Numbered from the stretch's first letter, positions 20,925 through 32,929 are shown. The stretch is 64,000 nt of DNA from Cristatella mucedo (GCA_009760855.2 WPIO01000143.1:926237-990236), one strand, 5' to 3'. The notes: generated from the sequence alone by a model not told the origin. A program made the numbers and translations.

Positions 20925-21300
20925 ACTTCTAGAGTTTCCATTATTTCACATCCTAGTTTTTGTAAAGATAAATTATAACTATTCATAAAAGAAGATTTAA
21001 TTTTATCCTCACGCAGTGAAAATGAATTTATTTCAGACATCTTATAATATATACATTTTTTTCTTTAAATCAAATTTAGAAACTCTGAATTTTTTTTTTA
21101 CTATAATATATAATAACTACATTTTTGGAATATTGTCTATTGTTTTCCATTGCGCCGAAGCAGCACCTGTTGGAGTAGGATTTGATTTTTCTTTTTTTGA
21201 CACTGACACTCAGGAGGGCCACTACGAAAGGAGACCGAGCGGTAGCGAGGTCGAATTTTGGAGTGTGCTCGAGTGAGGGTCAGGGTGCGAAATGGAAAAA
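20925..21300 (-). other. AT-rich island at the palindrome axis
   Basis: About 370 bp of AT-rich DNA lie between the two inverted GC-rich halves. On the minus strand one frame ends with TGAASAQWKTIDNIPKM-stop (about 21216-21130). It is followed by ~75 bp of A/T-rich spacer and then a second frame beginning MSEINSFSLREDKIKSSFMN at 21040, which runs into the GC-rich DNA. This compact spacing resembles a small, gene-dense AT-rich genome such as a large DNA virus or a reduced bacterium, but neither frame matches a family I can name. It could also be chance. Confidence 0.4.
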
Positions 21301-22500
21301 TCACATACTACTAGGCAGTCGGTAGATCGGCGCTGCACTCGGATGCCCACCGGAGAAACGCCTGCCGCGTCTTTTTCCGTTTCACGTGCGCTGCACTAGC
21401 AGCCAGCGCTCGCCCTGCGGCGAGACCGGAAGCCAGCGCGCTTCCGGTTATCTGCACCAACGACAGACGCTCGAGCGTCCGCCCCTGTGCATCGGGCGTT
21501 CATCGCGATGGCCGGCGTCGTGTACCACAACAGGCAGGAGCTCTGCGGGCAGCGCGCCCATTGGCAGGATTTCTCCGTTAGATACCGCTGTCGAGTGGGA
21601 GGCTCAAGGTGCACGCGCCACCAGCGCGGGCGCGAGTCTCGTCACCGCTTCGTCACGTCTCTCGTCGTCACGCGCCGCCGGTGTGGGCGTTTATTGCCTG
21701 CTGGCTTTTACAGCCGGGTTATTGCCGTTGAAGCCAGTTTACGGCCCCTTTTATGGGCCATAGCGATTTGTCACGGTCTGCAGACGCACGAGAGGCTGTC
21801 ACTAACTCGCTGGGTGAGGCGTCACGTGCTTGAGGCCTGGCCAGCATCTGTGTAGAAATACAGGCTAATACACCGTTGTTGGTTCACAGAGGAAAAACAC
21901 GTGTCGAAGTTCGCGGCGGTATTTTTGTATGCCGTCGCGTGCGAGCCGTTTGCATTCAACGCTATGAAAAAATCGTACGGCATCGCAATGTAACCTTTGA
22001 CCTTTCTACTCGGAATCGAATGCCTCGCTGATATTTTCACCTTCCAGCTCAGTTAGATCAAAACTCAAATGTCCACTTCGTTTTACTTGACAGCCCAACA
22101 ACGACTCTAGATAGCATCGACTCTGCGTCCAGTGGCTGCGTACATACCGTAAAAGGAAGTCGCTGCTGGTTCGCTACCCAAGCCGTGCGAATGCCCGGAT
22201 TGAGTAGTGCTGGTGATAATACCCTGCTGCTGTAATAATTAGTGCCAACGCTTCACTTTGGGCAAAATTATAGCGAACTGATATTGTGTGTGCCTTCTGC
22301 CAACTCTGGCGATTCGTCAAGCACTCATATATGTACGCTTTGAGACGAATAAAGTATAATTCGTTTTACAGCTTACGTCCATGCTTCTGTGTGCAAGATA
22401 CGTCGCTAGATTCGCTTCCGCAGAAGCTGCAGTAGCCTACAAGAGTTGTGTGCATTCAACTCTAACCATTCGATCATGCTTTCTCTACAGCATCCGTAAA
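21301..22500 (-). repeat. GC-rich unit centre, copy 2 right half
   Basis: Reverse-strand partner of 7109-8400 and 20151-20924. It contains the motif cluster at 21688-21764. The region 21820-22480 matches 7100-7780 closely and gives the unbroken insertion site of the LTR near 21970. No supported gene. Confidence 0.7.
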
Positions 22501-23470
22501 ATGCAGAGAAAGTGATTAAGGGCTCTGAGTGAGGTATAAAAACGTTTTATAATTATCAATAATTCACTCAGCTTGCTGGCTTTGTTTTTCATAGATGTAA
22601 CTGTCTTGCTTAGTTTAAGGGCCAGAGGGCACGTCAGGGATTGCATGCATTATTTTGATTGCAATCATTGTTTGGAAATACTAATTAGCTAGAAACATGA
22701 GCAAGCAAAAGTTTTTAAATGCTTTTAAAATCAGTAGATTTACGTAAACAAAAGTACACAGCCTGCTGAAATGCAACTGATAGCATGAAGGGAGATACGT
22801 CGAGCCTGCTTCGAAAGATGGCCGCAAAACCTTCGAGCAGAAGAAACTGTCAGATTATTTCAAGAAAGTTGTTGCAAGGGTCTCAGCTTAGAAATAAAGT
22901 GCTAGCTCTTCACGACCCAGGTTGTGAGCTTGAGTACTGCAGCAGGCAATCATTTATTGTAAACTGCAAGCGGCATCATTGCCATTGAGGCTCTTCTGCT
23001 ATTATTGAATGAGGCTGATTGATCGGCGAACCTCTACTTTACTTTAAATGGCCGCCCCACTCTTTGAGTTATCTATGCTACAGCTCTTCCCAGTCAGTTG
23101 ATATCAATGATATCACGATTCGAGTTAATTACAAGCAGGGCTAGTACACTGTAAAGGCAGATCAATTATATTCATGGATGTATAAGCATTAATTTTAAAG
23201 TTTCTTCACTTGCCTTGTAATTATTTCCATCAGTAATTTTGCAGCAAGCTTTCGCATACTTTTATCAAAAGTTTCCAGTAATTGAGATCACTTGTAATGT
23301 TGTTTCATATGATATCCTCTAGATTTTGACCAAAATGAATCTCCTACTGTTCCAACAGCTACGCCATTCATTCTGTCGTGCGAAAAGTGCGTCCAAGTTA
23401 ATTAATCCAAGTTATCTAATGTCGGAAAAGATTAAAGTTACATTAACTTCATTAGCATAACAAAAGTCGG
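22501..23470 (-). repeat. Arm R2, inner AT-rich part
   Basis: Shared with R3 at 51110-51700, where a stretch equivalent to about 22720-23105 is deleted. It is not present in F1, F2 or F3. No gene or known repeat recognised. Confidence 0.55.
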
Positions 23471-23548
23471 TATTGTTAGCTGAACCCTGACTTAGGTTAC
23501 GATTACCTTCAAGAGTTCGCTATAGGTGGCTCTGTCAGTTGCCAGCCA

Positions 23549-23869
23549 GTGCACGAGGTTCTGGTGTCGTACGGGAAACTTACTGAACGTCCGAGCCGAT
23601 CGGGAGGGGAAAGAAGGGTTATTAACTTCCTGAAACGTGACTATAAGACCTACCAAGCAGGTTTCGGCAAGCTCCCTAATGAAAACTGTTATGTTCATGT
23701 GATTGAACTCAATCGGTCGGTGCAATCAGGCTCTTACAGTCGGTGCAAGATGAGGCAGCAAGGCTTGACTGTAGTGAGCATGAGTGACTGTAAACGTAGA
23801 AGCAACCATTTGCGATTAGGTAGCATTGTCCGTGGAAACCCTCCTATAAGCACGTTCGCCAGCCTTTAA
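23549..23869 (+). other. Conserved ~106-codon open frame (R2)
   Basis: The frame VINFLKRDYKTYQAGFGKLP is open here and in R3 (51773-52093) with the same ends and no gaps. It starts with GTG, and the frame stays open upstream at least to about 23490, so it may be part of an exon. It is basic, with no recognised domain. It lies directly upstream of, and on the same strand as, a LINE fragment, so it may be carried LINE 5' sequence rather than host sequence. Confidence 0.3.
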
Positions 23870-24770
23870 ATCGAAATCAGTCTCTTCTCTACGGCGTGTT
23901 GTATCTGCTCCTCTAATAGGTGATGCTTTTGTGCGACCACCACATGCTCGAAATGTAGGTGTCATGTTTAACAGCTGTCTCAATTTCAAAAGCTTCATTC
24001 AGAAAACTACCTCTACAGCTTGCCATTACATCCGATATCTATCCAAGGTTAAGAGCTCTCCCACAGTGGCGTGTGAACAACTTAACTAGCTCTATAGTTC
24101 TGTCTCGGCTTGATTGCTGTAATTCCCTTTTTGCTGGGCTGCCAAAGGAAGCTAGTATGCCACTACAGCGAATTAGGAATATGGCTGCAAGCATGGTCTT
24201 CATGTCCCAGCGGTTTGAGACCGTGTCTCCTTTAATGAAAGAGCTAGGATGGTTGCCGGTTGAGCAAGGGATACAGAGCAAAGTTCTTCTGCTGAACCAC
24301 AAGGCCCTCCACGGCTTGGCTCCTTCGTACCCAGCTGAACTGCTGCATATGTTTCAGCCTGTTCGCGCCCTCAGGTCCTGTGTGGACAATAAATTAGCTG
24401 TCCCATTCCTCTACTTAAAGACAGTTGGCGACAGAAGCTTTAGCTCTGCTAAAGTCCTAGACTGTGGAACTCGCTTCGACAATTCTTACGAAACGTCAAC
24501 TACTCTCCTACTGCCGACTGCGGCACTTCTTTTTCAGCTGTCCTGAGCTGCTACTTCTATGGTACTTAATACTGCAAATGCTCTCCTGGTTTTGCTATAT
24601 TTCCCACTTTCTCTTTGTTGCGTGAGCCGAAGTCTGTTAGGTACCGAATGCATACCGAAAAACGTATAGGCTATGAGTGGGCTATACGAAACTCTCTTGC
24701 TTAACACCCACGTGGTCTTTACGACTTTGTGGAGTTACAGACGGAGGTACATTACATTACGTTACATTAC
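23865..24770 (+). pseudogene. Second L2-like LINE lineage, 3' fragment (R2)
   Basis: RT-to-C-terminal region of a LINE distinct from the 34240 element. It has HARNVGVMFNSCLNFKSFI near 23930-23985, then SRLDCCNSLFAGLPKE, a degenerate 'LGWLPVEQGI' (usually HWLPVxxRI), HKALHGLAPSY and a tail ending in repeated TACAT. It has several frame breaks (for example after VKSS). The homologous insertion is at 52080-52322 in R3 (truncated) and as a 3' remnant at 48538-48625 (minus) in F3, so it also predates unit duplication. Confidence 0.75.
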
Positions 24771-25373
24771 AGTGGTGGGCCGTTCAATTTTAGTGGGTGC
24801 TGGCAGGACGTTGGCCCGATCTCACAGCCTTTACATAGCTCTTTCTCCGATCCGCATGCATCGTACGTAACACTAGTCCCCTAACGACTAAATCGTGTCA
24901 ATGGCCTGGCGGTCGCCATTAGAGACAGCTGATAAGCCCTCGTTTGTTTATATAGCCTTCACACTTTCGGCTATGGGCATAGCTCCTGTAGCAGGATGGA
25001 AAGGATGTGAGCAGGCCCTGTGCCGAAGATGACATAACGAGCCGAAATAGCTGCTATGGGCACTGTGCCCATAGCATATAGCCGAATCGTCGCTCAATCT
25101 ATAAATAGAAGATACCACATTATTTGTGAGGGCAGAGAAATTCTCAGCCATTACTCGTGATAGTTCAAGGTAGGTTTTACTTCATGGACGCGTCCGAAGT
25201 CGTAGCAGCTGTAGTTTGTGTTTCTATTTATCCACAACTCGACCGGACACACTGGGTTCGCCGGCACACTGCCAGTGCATGCAGACCGGTAAGTGCCCTA
25301 AACCACTCCAGGGTCAAAGAGCTGGTGGCTGTGGCATAGGGACAGGCCTGTGAACGCCATAGAAACAGTGGCG
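24771..25373 (-). repeat. Arm R2, inner part between LINE tail and SINE
   Basis: Shared in reverse with F3 at about 47840-48537 ('ctatgggcacagtgcccatagc' palindrome, 'aggtaggttttacttcatggacg' etc.). Deleted from R3. No gene recognised. Confidence 0.6.
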
Positions 25374-25470
25374 ATTAAGAATCGCCCACCGCAGGAATCG
25401 AACTCACGACCTCAGGATCGAGGTCGTAAAAGTAACTGCCTTACCTAGTGTGCCATCACGGGTTGTCCTC
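25374..25470 (-). mobile_element. tRNA-like SINE head (R2)
   Basis: On the minus strand an A-box-like TGGCACACTAGG (25455-25444) lies about 40 nt before a B-box-like GAGTTCGATTC (25405-25395), the split promoter layout of RNA polymerase III SINEs. Between them is an 8-bp perfect hairpin ACGACCTC..GAGGTCGT. Orthologous copies lie in F3 (47740-47840) and R3 (52390-52500). A functional tRNA is unlikely because the acceptor stem does not pair. Confidence 0.45.
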
Positions 25471-25719
25471 CTGCCAACCTACTGGAAGAGTTGTGGTTGG
25501 GAGACAGTGGAGAGGAGGGAAAATCAACCTGGGACAAAAGAGTCGAGTGGGAGTAGGAGCCTAAGGGAGCCGTGAACCCTTCGGCTCCATTCGTCGTATT
25601 AAACTATTGGTGGTGGTCATCGGCTTGGTCTCTGCTGTGCAAATCAAAACTGTCGCAGCCATTGTAAAAGTCGTTGAAGTCGTAGCAGCCTTGTCTTACC
25701 TAGATACTTTATCAACCGT

Positions 25720-25756
<37 letters not shown>

Positions 25757-25787
25757 GCGCCTGCACACACACACACACACACACACA

Positions 25788-25826
<39 letters not shown>

Positions 25827-25836
25827 GCACACACCC
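25720..25836. repeat. (CA)n microsatellite
   Basis: Three runs of CA separated by 'atgcgcctg' and 'gacac'. Reading frames across it are artefacts. Confidence 0.95.
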
Positions 25837-27651
25837 ATACACAATATACGCACACAAGCGAGCGAGCACACATGTAAACGTCACTTTTAACGGCTGTCAT
25901 AGCTACGATTCTATTTGCATCCCGTATGTTTAGAGGGTGTAGGAGAGTGAGGTGTTTAGTGCCCGTATGTTGAGCTGCAGCACCAAGTAGAATTCAGCAT
26001 CTGAATTTATACCAACTCGATCAAATAAATATAGCAAGCTCGAGTAGTCAAACCAATAAAATGAAAAGCTTCTTGCATAGTTGTAGAGCATAGTTCCACT
26101 CAAGGTAGAGCATGCCTGCAGCGACCTTTCGGCAAATGACGACTCGACACCTGCTTGTCCCGAGCAGCTCGGAACACAGAACTCGCAATCGACTAGCTCG
26201 ATGATGGTATTGATCAACTGTAATGAAAATTCAAGTTGTCTTTGTCTCTTGGCTTCTAGAAGCCCTCTTGAACAGCGATGGTCGATTGACACCGAGTCGG
26301 ACTACATGCAGCGCCTGCAGCTCTTCTATCCTGCTTTGGTAGCATCAGTCGAATGACACCAGTGGCCGTATCGGCAGATTGCTCTACGCATCCTCGGACA
26401 CTTCAGACATGTCGTTGGTAGTGACTATGCTACAGTAACAAAGATTGCAGCTGAATGAAAAAACACCAGCCTTTCATCGCTGCTCAAGATTGTGCTACAG
26501 CGTTGAGGCATAGTGCCTGAGCAGCTCACGTACGGTTCCCAGTGGCAGGCATGTGCTCCATCTCCAAGATCAAGGCTTAAGTGTCACAAGGTCGAGGCTT
26601 AAGTGTCACAGGCTGAGACTACAGCCAGCACAAGCAGCATATGAAGGCCTCTAAGGCAAACGCCGATGGACAAGCCTCACTTCAGTTACCATTGTTACTA
26701 TAGAGATAGATTCAGTGAACAGCAAATCACATCAAGCAGCCTCCATAACTGGCCTCCTCTTCCTAGATTGAGACAGGTTTACTGCTCGAAGCTGTATCAG
26801 TCGAGCGGCCAGCAGAGAGTGACAGCTTTGTCTGTCTAGTGTACGGTTGATATTGAAAGGAGGCCACGCGATTAATACCAAGCAGGAGTGCTGCAATAAG
26901 AAACGCTGAGCTCGGAATCGATTTATTAACGTGCTGCCTTAGAATGTATCTCACCTTCTAGAGTGCTGCACCGGCACATCCGACATAGCTTGCCTCAGTT
27001 AGCCACCGCAGACGAGTCGTCTGAGGAGTCCTCGGCAGAGGTCTTACAAAAGTTGCCATTCCTGGTAGCGAACCTGGAATTGAAGAAACATACCACTCAT
27101 CTATATAAATTGCTTGGAGTGTCCTAACAAAAGCCTCTCCTGCCTAGCTGAGAGGTTTAACAAACATGCCACACGCTCGAGCAAGCACGTGTTCATATAT
27201 AGGCGACAAGTGCGCACGATAGTAGTAAATCTTAAATGTGCAGCCATCGGCAAATAAATATGTTCAGCTACTTTTTATCTGTGTCTCGCCATAAAGTGTA
27301 GGTCACTTTTATGAGATTTCTTCGGAGATTTGTGACCTCATGGAAAGATTATTTATAAAATTATGTGCTGCAGATATTTAAAAGTACACTTTGGAAACTG
27401 TGCATCGATCCAAATGCTTTGCAGCTCCCTGCATGAGCCAACCTATTGTTAGCAGTTCTATAATATAAACCGAGGTAGAATAATAATGGGTTACATATAA
27501 CGAATTCATTCTCATCAAGCAACGGCATGGGAATTTTGTGGCCGCCCTCGGTGCAAAGATTTGCAGGCAACTGCTGTAGATCCCTAAGTAATAAAGGGTT
27601 TACTACTCAGGCGGCTTCTGTTGAAGACACTCGGCAGGTATGCCACCACTG
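25837..27651 (-). repeat. Arm R2, 3' region after Q-rich gene copy C
   Basis: Reverse partner of 16246-18110. Contains the open frame 25930-26292, which is the extended version of 17641-17838, and the 63-nt intron-like segment 26954-26892 with donor GTGAGATA and acceptor 'tcttattgcag'. The polyadenylation site equivalent is AATGAA here. Confidence 0.65.
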
Positions 27652-28890
27652 CTACTGACCTTCGGAGCTGATCTGGGACACGTCGAAGCAGGACCTTGGC
27701 CCATTGGCAGAAGCAACCGCATCAGTTGACTGCTGCACTGCAGTTCCGTCATCAACGACCTTGGAGAGCTCGTACGGGTCGTCGGCCGAATACAGCCTTT
27801 TGCTGCAAAAGGCAACCTCGATCGATGGCATCGACGACTGGTTGTTTTTCAATGGCTGTGCCAGGAGCACTTGAGCGCCCGTTACTGGCGCGCCCGTTAA
27901 ATTGGTTTTCTCCAGTGACCTCGCCAGCCTGTCGACTGGCTTCCACGCCAAAAGATGGAGTTCGGGTTTCTGTAGCAGAGCACACTGCCGCCCCCTGATA
28001 CCTTGCCTCAGCTGCTCTTCCATTTGACGAACCTGACCGGCCAGCTCCTGAATTTCGTTTGCAAACTTGCTCACAACGTCGCTATCACACTTCTTAGCTA
28101 GCTTCCTTAGCTCAGTTTCAAAGTTCTCAAGTTTTAAAAGCAGCTGATTAGCCTGCTTTCGAAGGTTTATTCCGTCGGTAGCATGCTTCCATTGCAGCTT
28201 TTGCAGCTCCGACATCAGCGACCGATTATTTTCCAATACCTTCACTATTGTTTCCTGCCCCTGGTTTACCTCAGAAAGCAACTGTTTCCTCAGTTCCTTC
28301 CTGTGCTGTCCTCCAAGCAACAACTGATCAGATTGGGGAGACTGTGCCTGCTCTGCTAGTCCGTGCAACTGCTGGGCTGAGCTGATCTCCTGTTGCTGTG
28401 CCTGGTCCGGCTGATTAGCCTGCAGCAACTGCTGGGCTGAGCTGACCTGCTGCTGCTTTGCCCAGGACGGCTGACACACCTGCAGGGCTGAGCTTGTCTG
28501 CTGCTGCTGTGCCTGGTAAGGCTCAATCACTTGTCTCAACTGCTGAGAAATCCTTGTATTCTGCTGTTGAGCCCGGCATGGTTGATAGCCCTGTGGCAAC
28601 TGCTGGGGTGATATCTGTCCTTGCGTTGCCAGGCACATCCCTTTCATCTGATTGGGTATGCCGGGTTGCTGTGACTGGGGCTGGAACATTCCTTGCATCT
28701 GATGGGTTAAGCCGGGTTGCTGTGGCTGAGGCTGGAACATCCCCTGCATCTGATGGTGTAAGCTGATCGCCTGTGGCTCCGACATCCCGTGCATATGACG
28801 AGCAGAGATGACCTGATGCTGCTGCAGTGGCTGGCACATCGCCTGCATCTGATGACCAGAGCTGATCTGCTGTGGCTGTGGCTGGTACGA
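27652..28890 (-). CDS. Q-rich coiled-coil protein, copy C, terminal exon
   Basis: The longest version: 1239 nt, 412 residues plus stop, open throughout. The acceptor is 'attgttattaccag' just upstream (28891 onward). The N-terminus holds about ten glutamine-rich repeats, including three of the type HQMQGMFQPQPQQPG that are lost in copies A and B. The coiled-coil part (VLENNRSLMSELQKLQW ... LENFETELRKLAKKCDS) and the tail CFDVSQISSEGQ are well kept. By-eye comparison with copy A over ~165 nt of the coiled coil gave roughly equal silent and replacement changes. The only short exon upstream (29618-29328) is broken and the polyadenylation signal is AATGAA, so the gene may be dying or may start inside this exon. 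Confidence 0.6.
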   Translation of the reverse strand, partial: SYQPQPQQISSGHQMQAMCQPLQQHQVISARHMHGMSEPQAISLHHQMQGMFQPQPQQPGLTHQMQGMFQPQSQQPGIPNQMKGMCLATQGQISPQQLPQGYQPCRAQQQNTRISQQLRQVIEPYQAQQQQTSSALQVCQPSWAKQQQVSSAQQLLQANQPDQAQQQEISSAQQLHGLAEQAQSPQSDQLLLGGQHRKELRKQLLSEVNQGQETIVKVLENNRSLMSELQKLQWKHATDGINLRKQANQLLLKLENFETELRKLAKKCDSDVVSKFANEIQELAGQVRQMEEQLRQGIRGRQCALLQKPELHLLAWKPVDRLARSLEKTNLTGAPVTGAQVLLAQPLKNNQSSMPSIEVAFCSKRLYSADDPYELSKVVDDGTAVQQSTDAVASANGPRSCFDVSQISSEGQ

Positions 28891-28943
28891 CTGGTAATAA
28901 CAATAGAAATAAATTTGTTCAGGGCGCTCAAAGAACTCAGTAA

Positions 28944-29315
28944 TCATAATAATAATGATGCGTTAGATATAGTGCCCTCAGATAACTTAAACTCTTACTA
29001 GGCACTTTACAGTTTCAGAATAGGAAGCACGATTGAATGGTTAGTGGTAGCAAGCTCAATAGGCAACAAGAAAAACATGGTCAGTTGACGGTGACATGCA
29101 CAGGGTCAGCATGCAAGTATGATAAGTGACAACATGCACATCTCAGCGTTCATGACTACATAAAGGGCTAACCACAGGGCCCACCAAAAGCTAAAATAAA
29201 TAATTGCAATTTTAGTTTCCTTTCAAATGTCGTCCTGTCAAGAGATGTCACGACGCATGTCGAGACTGAGTTCCAGGCTTTAGGAGCGTACTAAGTAATC
29301 ATTCTAAGAGCATGC
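28944..29315 (-). mobile_element. L2-type LINE 3' end inside the Q-rich gene intron (R2)
   Basis: Reverse-oriented orthologue of 14775-15150 with the same neighbours on both sides. Confidence 0.85.
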
Positions 29316-29327
29316 AACCTCATCCTA

Positions 29328-29618
29328 TTATGGGAACTTTACACACTTTACGTATGACTGATGGAAAAACGAGTGCTGCTGTGGTGGTTGACCGAGCTGG
29401 TTGTTCTGATGCAATGCTCGAGAAACCTGCACAGTTTGTGGCTGTTGCAAGGGACACAGCCCATTCTGCTGAGAGCCAATCACTGGCTGTTGCTGCTCCA
29501 CTAACTGTTGTTGCAGCAGCACGTGCTGTTGCTGGGATGCTTGAGAGACCTGCTGCTGAGGCTCCATGGATTGAGTGCGAAACAGGAACTGCTCAAATTA
29601 GGGCTGCCTCTGCCTTTG
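29328..29618 (-). pseudogene. Broken Q-rich short exon, copy C
   Basis: The acceptor 'ttgctcaatttcag' precedes an exon that starts CAA AGG CAG AGG CAG CCC and then TAA (29600-29598), a stop at codon 7. After the MEPQQQVSQASQQQ segment (from 29567) the frame stays open until a deletion near 29350 removes the last third of the exon including its donor. Two independent lesions make this exon unusable. Confidence 0.8.
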
Positions 29619-32600
29619 CTGAAATTGAGCAAGGTGAAGGCGAAGTATGTACCCAGGTAGTACAAATTAGAAAGTCCCTAACCGGCCACCACGGCTATAA
29701 GTTTTCAAAAGTTAGATTCGGTCTTATCACTGTGAACCCTAGGGCTTGATCATGAAAAAATGACGTCCTAATAGACAAACAATACTCTAAAAAACCCAAC
29801 TTGGTGTCCAGGGAATTCATCCTAGCTCAGCTTTCAACAAGCATGCAACTGCTGCATTTTTCCTGAGAAAATAGCCCGAAACTGGTCAATCAAACTAAGC
29901 GTTGGTTCCATAGAACTCGCAAACAATCATTATTTTTTCGCAAACGAAAAGTTAATGCGAAAGTATGTGGTGGAAAAAACCAAATTGAGATGCTAGCTGT
30001 CCTGATACTAGCCACGTTTATAGGACATACACGCACATATTCCACAGTTATAAATGATGTTAATATGAATTTGTCATCTTTACTGCACCACAAGAAAAAT
30101 AAATCCCTATATGGAGATTCGCGAGTCGTAGGTAGCTAAGATCATGGTTAAGAAGTGATATGCACAGTATCATGCTGAGAAAAGCATTAACAACCAAACG
30201 ACGAGACGTTCAGGAAAACAGGGTGCCGGTAGCCCTCGCAGGTAACACGTACGTCATTCATTACGTGCAGGTAAGCAGGAAAAACACACGGGAACCAAAG
30301 AAACACGGACAAGCTCGATGGTATGGTAAGTGTACGAGGCAAGAAAACGTTCATATTTATGTCACACTTACACGATGCATGGTCGCGTGACTTAAAATAG
30401 CTGCTAGCAGAATGCTGTGAACATTCTCATGCTGCTACTTCACGTTTCGAGATATGCCACAGTCAATCGTGACGGCCCTAAAGAGAGCACCATTTTAACC
30501 GCTTTGAAACAGCTTCTCTAGCAACAACTATATCTTTTACGAAATCGACACCTTACATGCCGACGACTGGGGTCGAGTTTTGTACGAGCTTGCTTTGTCT
30601 TGCTTTCTGTTTCGTGGCCAGGAACTCTATGCGATCGGCAATAGTCATTTCAAGTTCAAAGCGATAACTAAACAGGCACGCTGGCTCTTTTAATCCCAGT
30701 GAAAGCAGAACGAGTATGCTGCAACCATAAAACGTCGCTGGCCCGAATGTGCAGATTACAGTTTCACACAAGTGCCAGCATAAAGGGAAACAAATTCATT
30801 TCCCCACCAGTCCCGCTGTATCAGAGCTAAAGTCCGAGAGATTACTTACTTCCGTCTTCAACAGCTGCACACTCCGGGAATATTTTGACCGATTGGCTAT
30901 ACTATTCGATGCAACTACACTAACTGAACAACGAATGCAGTATCGGCCGAAACGGATTTCGATTGCCGGTCAAAGCAGCTGAGTTTGTCCTTTCTACGGC
31001 ATCGGAAGTCTTAGTTTCAACTTTCCGATGAAAATTCAATCATACTACTTTCTATCTATTCCGTAATGTCTTTCAGGGTTGTATGGTAAAGATAAATAAA
31101 ATCTAAGCACGATAAAACATAAGGACGACCTTTTAGCCTCACATTTGTCACGAAAGTCTTCCGTTTTTCTGAAAGAAGTTGCGAACGCTATCGCTACTAA
31201 TGACTACTCATAGGACTAGCCACAATCCTAAGGATATTCAAAATGTATCGCAACTACCGAGTATTAGTATATGAGGTACACAATGTCTTAAATTCCACTG
31301 GCAGGGACTTAACAATAGCTATGCTGATCAAAAACTTTCCACACATAGCAGCAACAGCGAATAGATAGTCACAACGTAAAACTGCATACGTCGTGAAAGA
31401 GCGAATGAGTCAAGTCCCAGAGTTAGATAAATGCGGTTCAAGTACGCTGTGGAAAGGAAGACCACTTGCCAGTCGGCAAGAACAGGCTGGGCGTTATGGC
31501 AGACTAAGCTGCAACTCCCCTCCCGGTCGCATGCTGCGAACAATAACAGTCATGTTTGGATCCCTAAGCTCTTTTAGGTGTCAGGGACAGAAACACAAAA
31601 ATAAAAACGCACACACTTAAAATGTACATACTCATATACACGTACACGCACACATACATGCGTGTAATCAGGTATTCGGACACGTATAGATATGTGCAGG
31701 CATTCATAAATACAAGCATAGGTAATACATGATTATGCACCATTTGTTGGTTTTTTTCCCTAAGCGAACTGGCGACCTTTTCCTCCAGACTTTCTTTTAT
31801 GACTAGTGCAAATCAAGGTAACGCGTATCAGTGCATATCGGCTCTACACAGACCCACTAACGGATCATAGTAACCCTGAATGTTTCACAATCTTGCTGCA
31901 ACTTGTTACGGCCGAAATATCACTTACCACATCAAGCAGAGCCATGGAGTGATTCTGAAATATCTTTCTATTAAGAGGTTTTCTCTAACAATCAAACACT
32001 ACACCGTAAAGCCTAAACGCAAAAAATCAAACCCAAAACAATATAAACTAGAACCACTGAGTATTAAAGATACAAACCCATAAAGTATCTATCCTCCGAA
32101 TCACTTCGCCCAAAATCCTGAGATCTAAGCTGAAAGGACGGTTCAGAAATGCGTTTAAATAAGGTAAACGTAGACGGACATTGAATACGACACTTACCAG
32201 CTTACTAGATTATTATTATTGCACGGTCCGTGACAAAGACCTGACCCGGCTTGGTAAGCGAATGCAATGGGGAGACCGTGCAAGTACGATGCGGCCGCCG
32301 AACGACATGAGCTAACTGGCACCATTTCGCGGGCCCATCAAAGTCGAGGCACTGAGAAAGGGCGTCCGTCCTTACCGCGGACAGTCTGCCGAGACAAGCA
32401 ACAGCTTTCGGCTCGTTGTCGGCGAATTTGTCTGAGTTGGTGAAGCCTGTCAGTTCGCGGTCAATCAGTTCTGGGCCTCAAGGGCGACGTTAGCGTCTAG
32501 AGCCTTGCCGTCGCTTACTGTCTTTGTCCCACGCCTGCACGTGGTCTCGCCGGAAGCTACAAACCTGTATCGCACCGGCGACTAATCGTGCTCGAACTCT

Positions 32601-32929
32601 TTGCAACTTCGAGTGAAACGCCAACGGTAATAGTGAAGTGGATTCTAATTAGAATTTTTTTCCGATGATTCTCTCTCTTTTTTATACATTAGGCGAATCT
32701 TAGCGACGTCCTCCGGCGACCGTATGAAAAACGGACACGCCGGATTATAGATATTCGCGTGACGTCGTACCATAAGAAGAAGCTCCTACCCTTCCAAAGA
32801 TGTGCAGCCAGGCAACTCGAGTCATAGGAGCTGGCGCCGGTTGCTTAGTTGCACGGTGAGAGGGTAAAGTTGACGACAACTTTCCAGCCTTCCAGGAACA
32901 TCACGGGATTCCTCTTCGAGTCAAGTTTT
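29619..32929 (-). repeat. Arm R2, outer non-coding part
   Basis: Reverse partner of 10692-13869. Landmarks: 72-codon frame at 30553-30771, hairpin string near 31470, 'gatatctttcta' near 31965, the GC-rich edge block at about 32230-32620 (including the donor-like GCG|GTAAGG on the minus strand near 32380) and the edge near 32760, where the CRE palindrome is one base off (TGACGTCG). No gene beyond these. Confidence 0.75.
30553..30771 (-). other. Arm-conserved open frame, about 72 codons (R2)
   Basis: Orthologue of 1262-1480, open, with about eleven residue differences from the F3 copy, most of them replacements. Confidence 0.3.

Noticed and set aside
25607-25933. Open frames over (CA)n or (TA)n tracts (also 18086-18412, 52653-53080, 39963-40148)
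   Set aside because: Low-complexity dipeptide translation of microsatellites.
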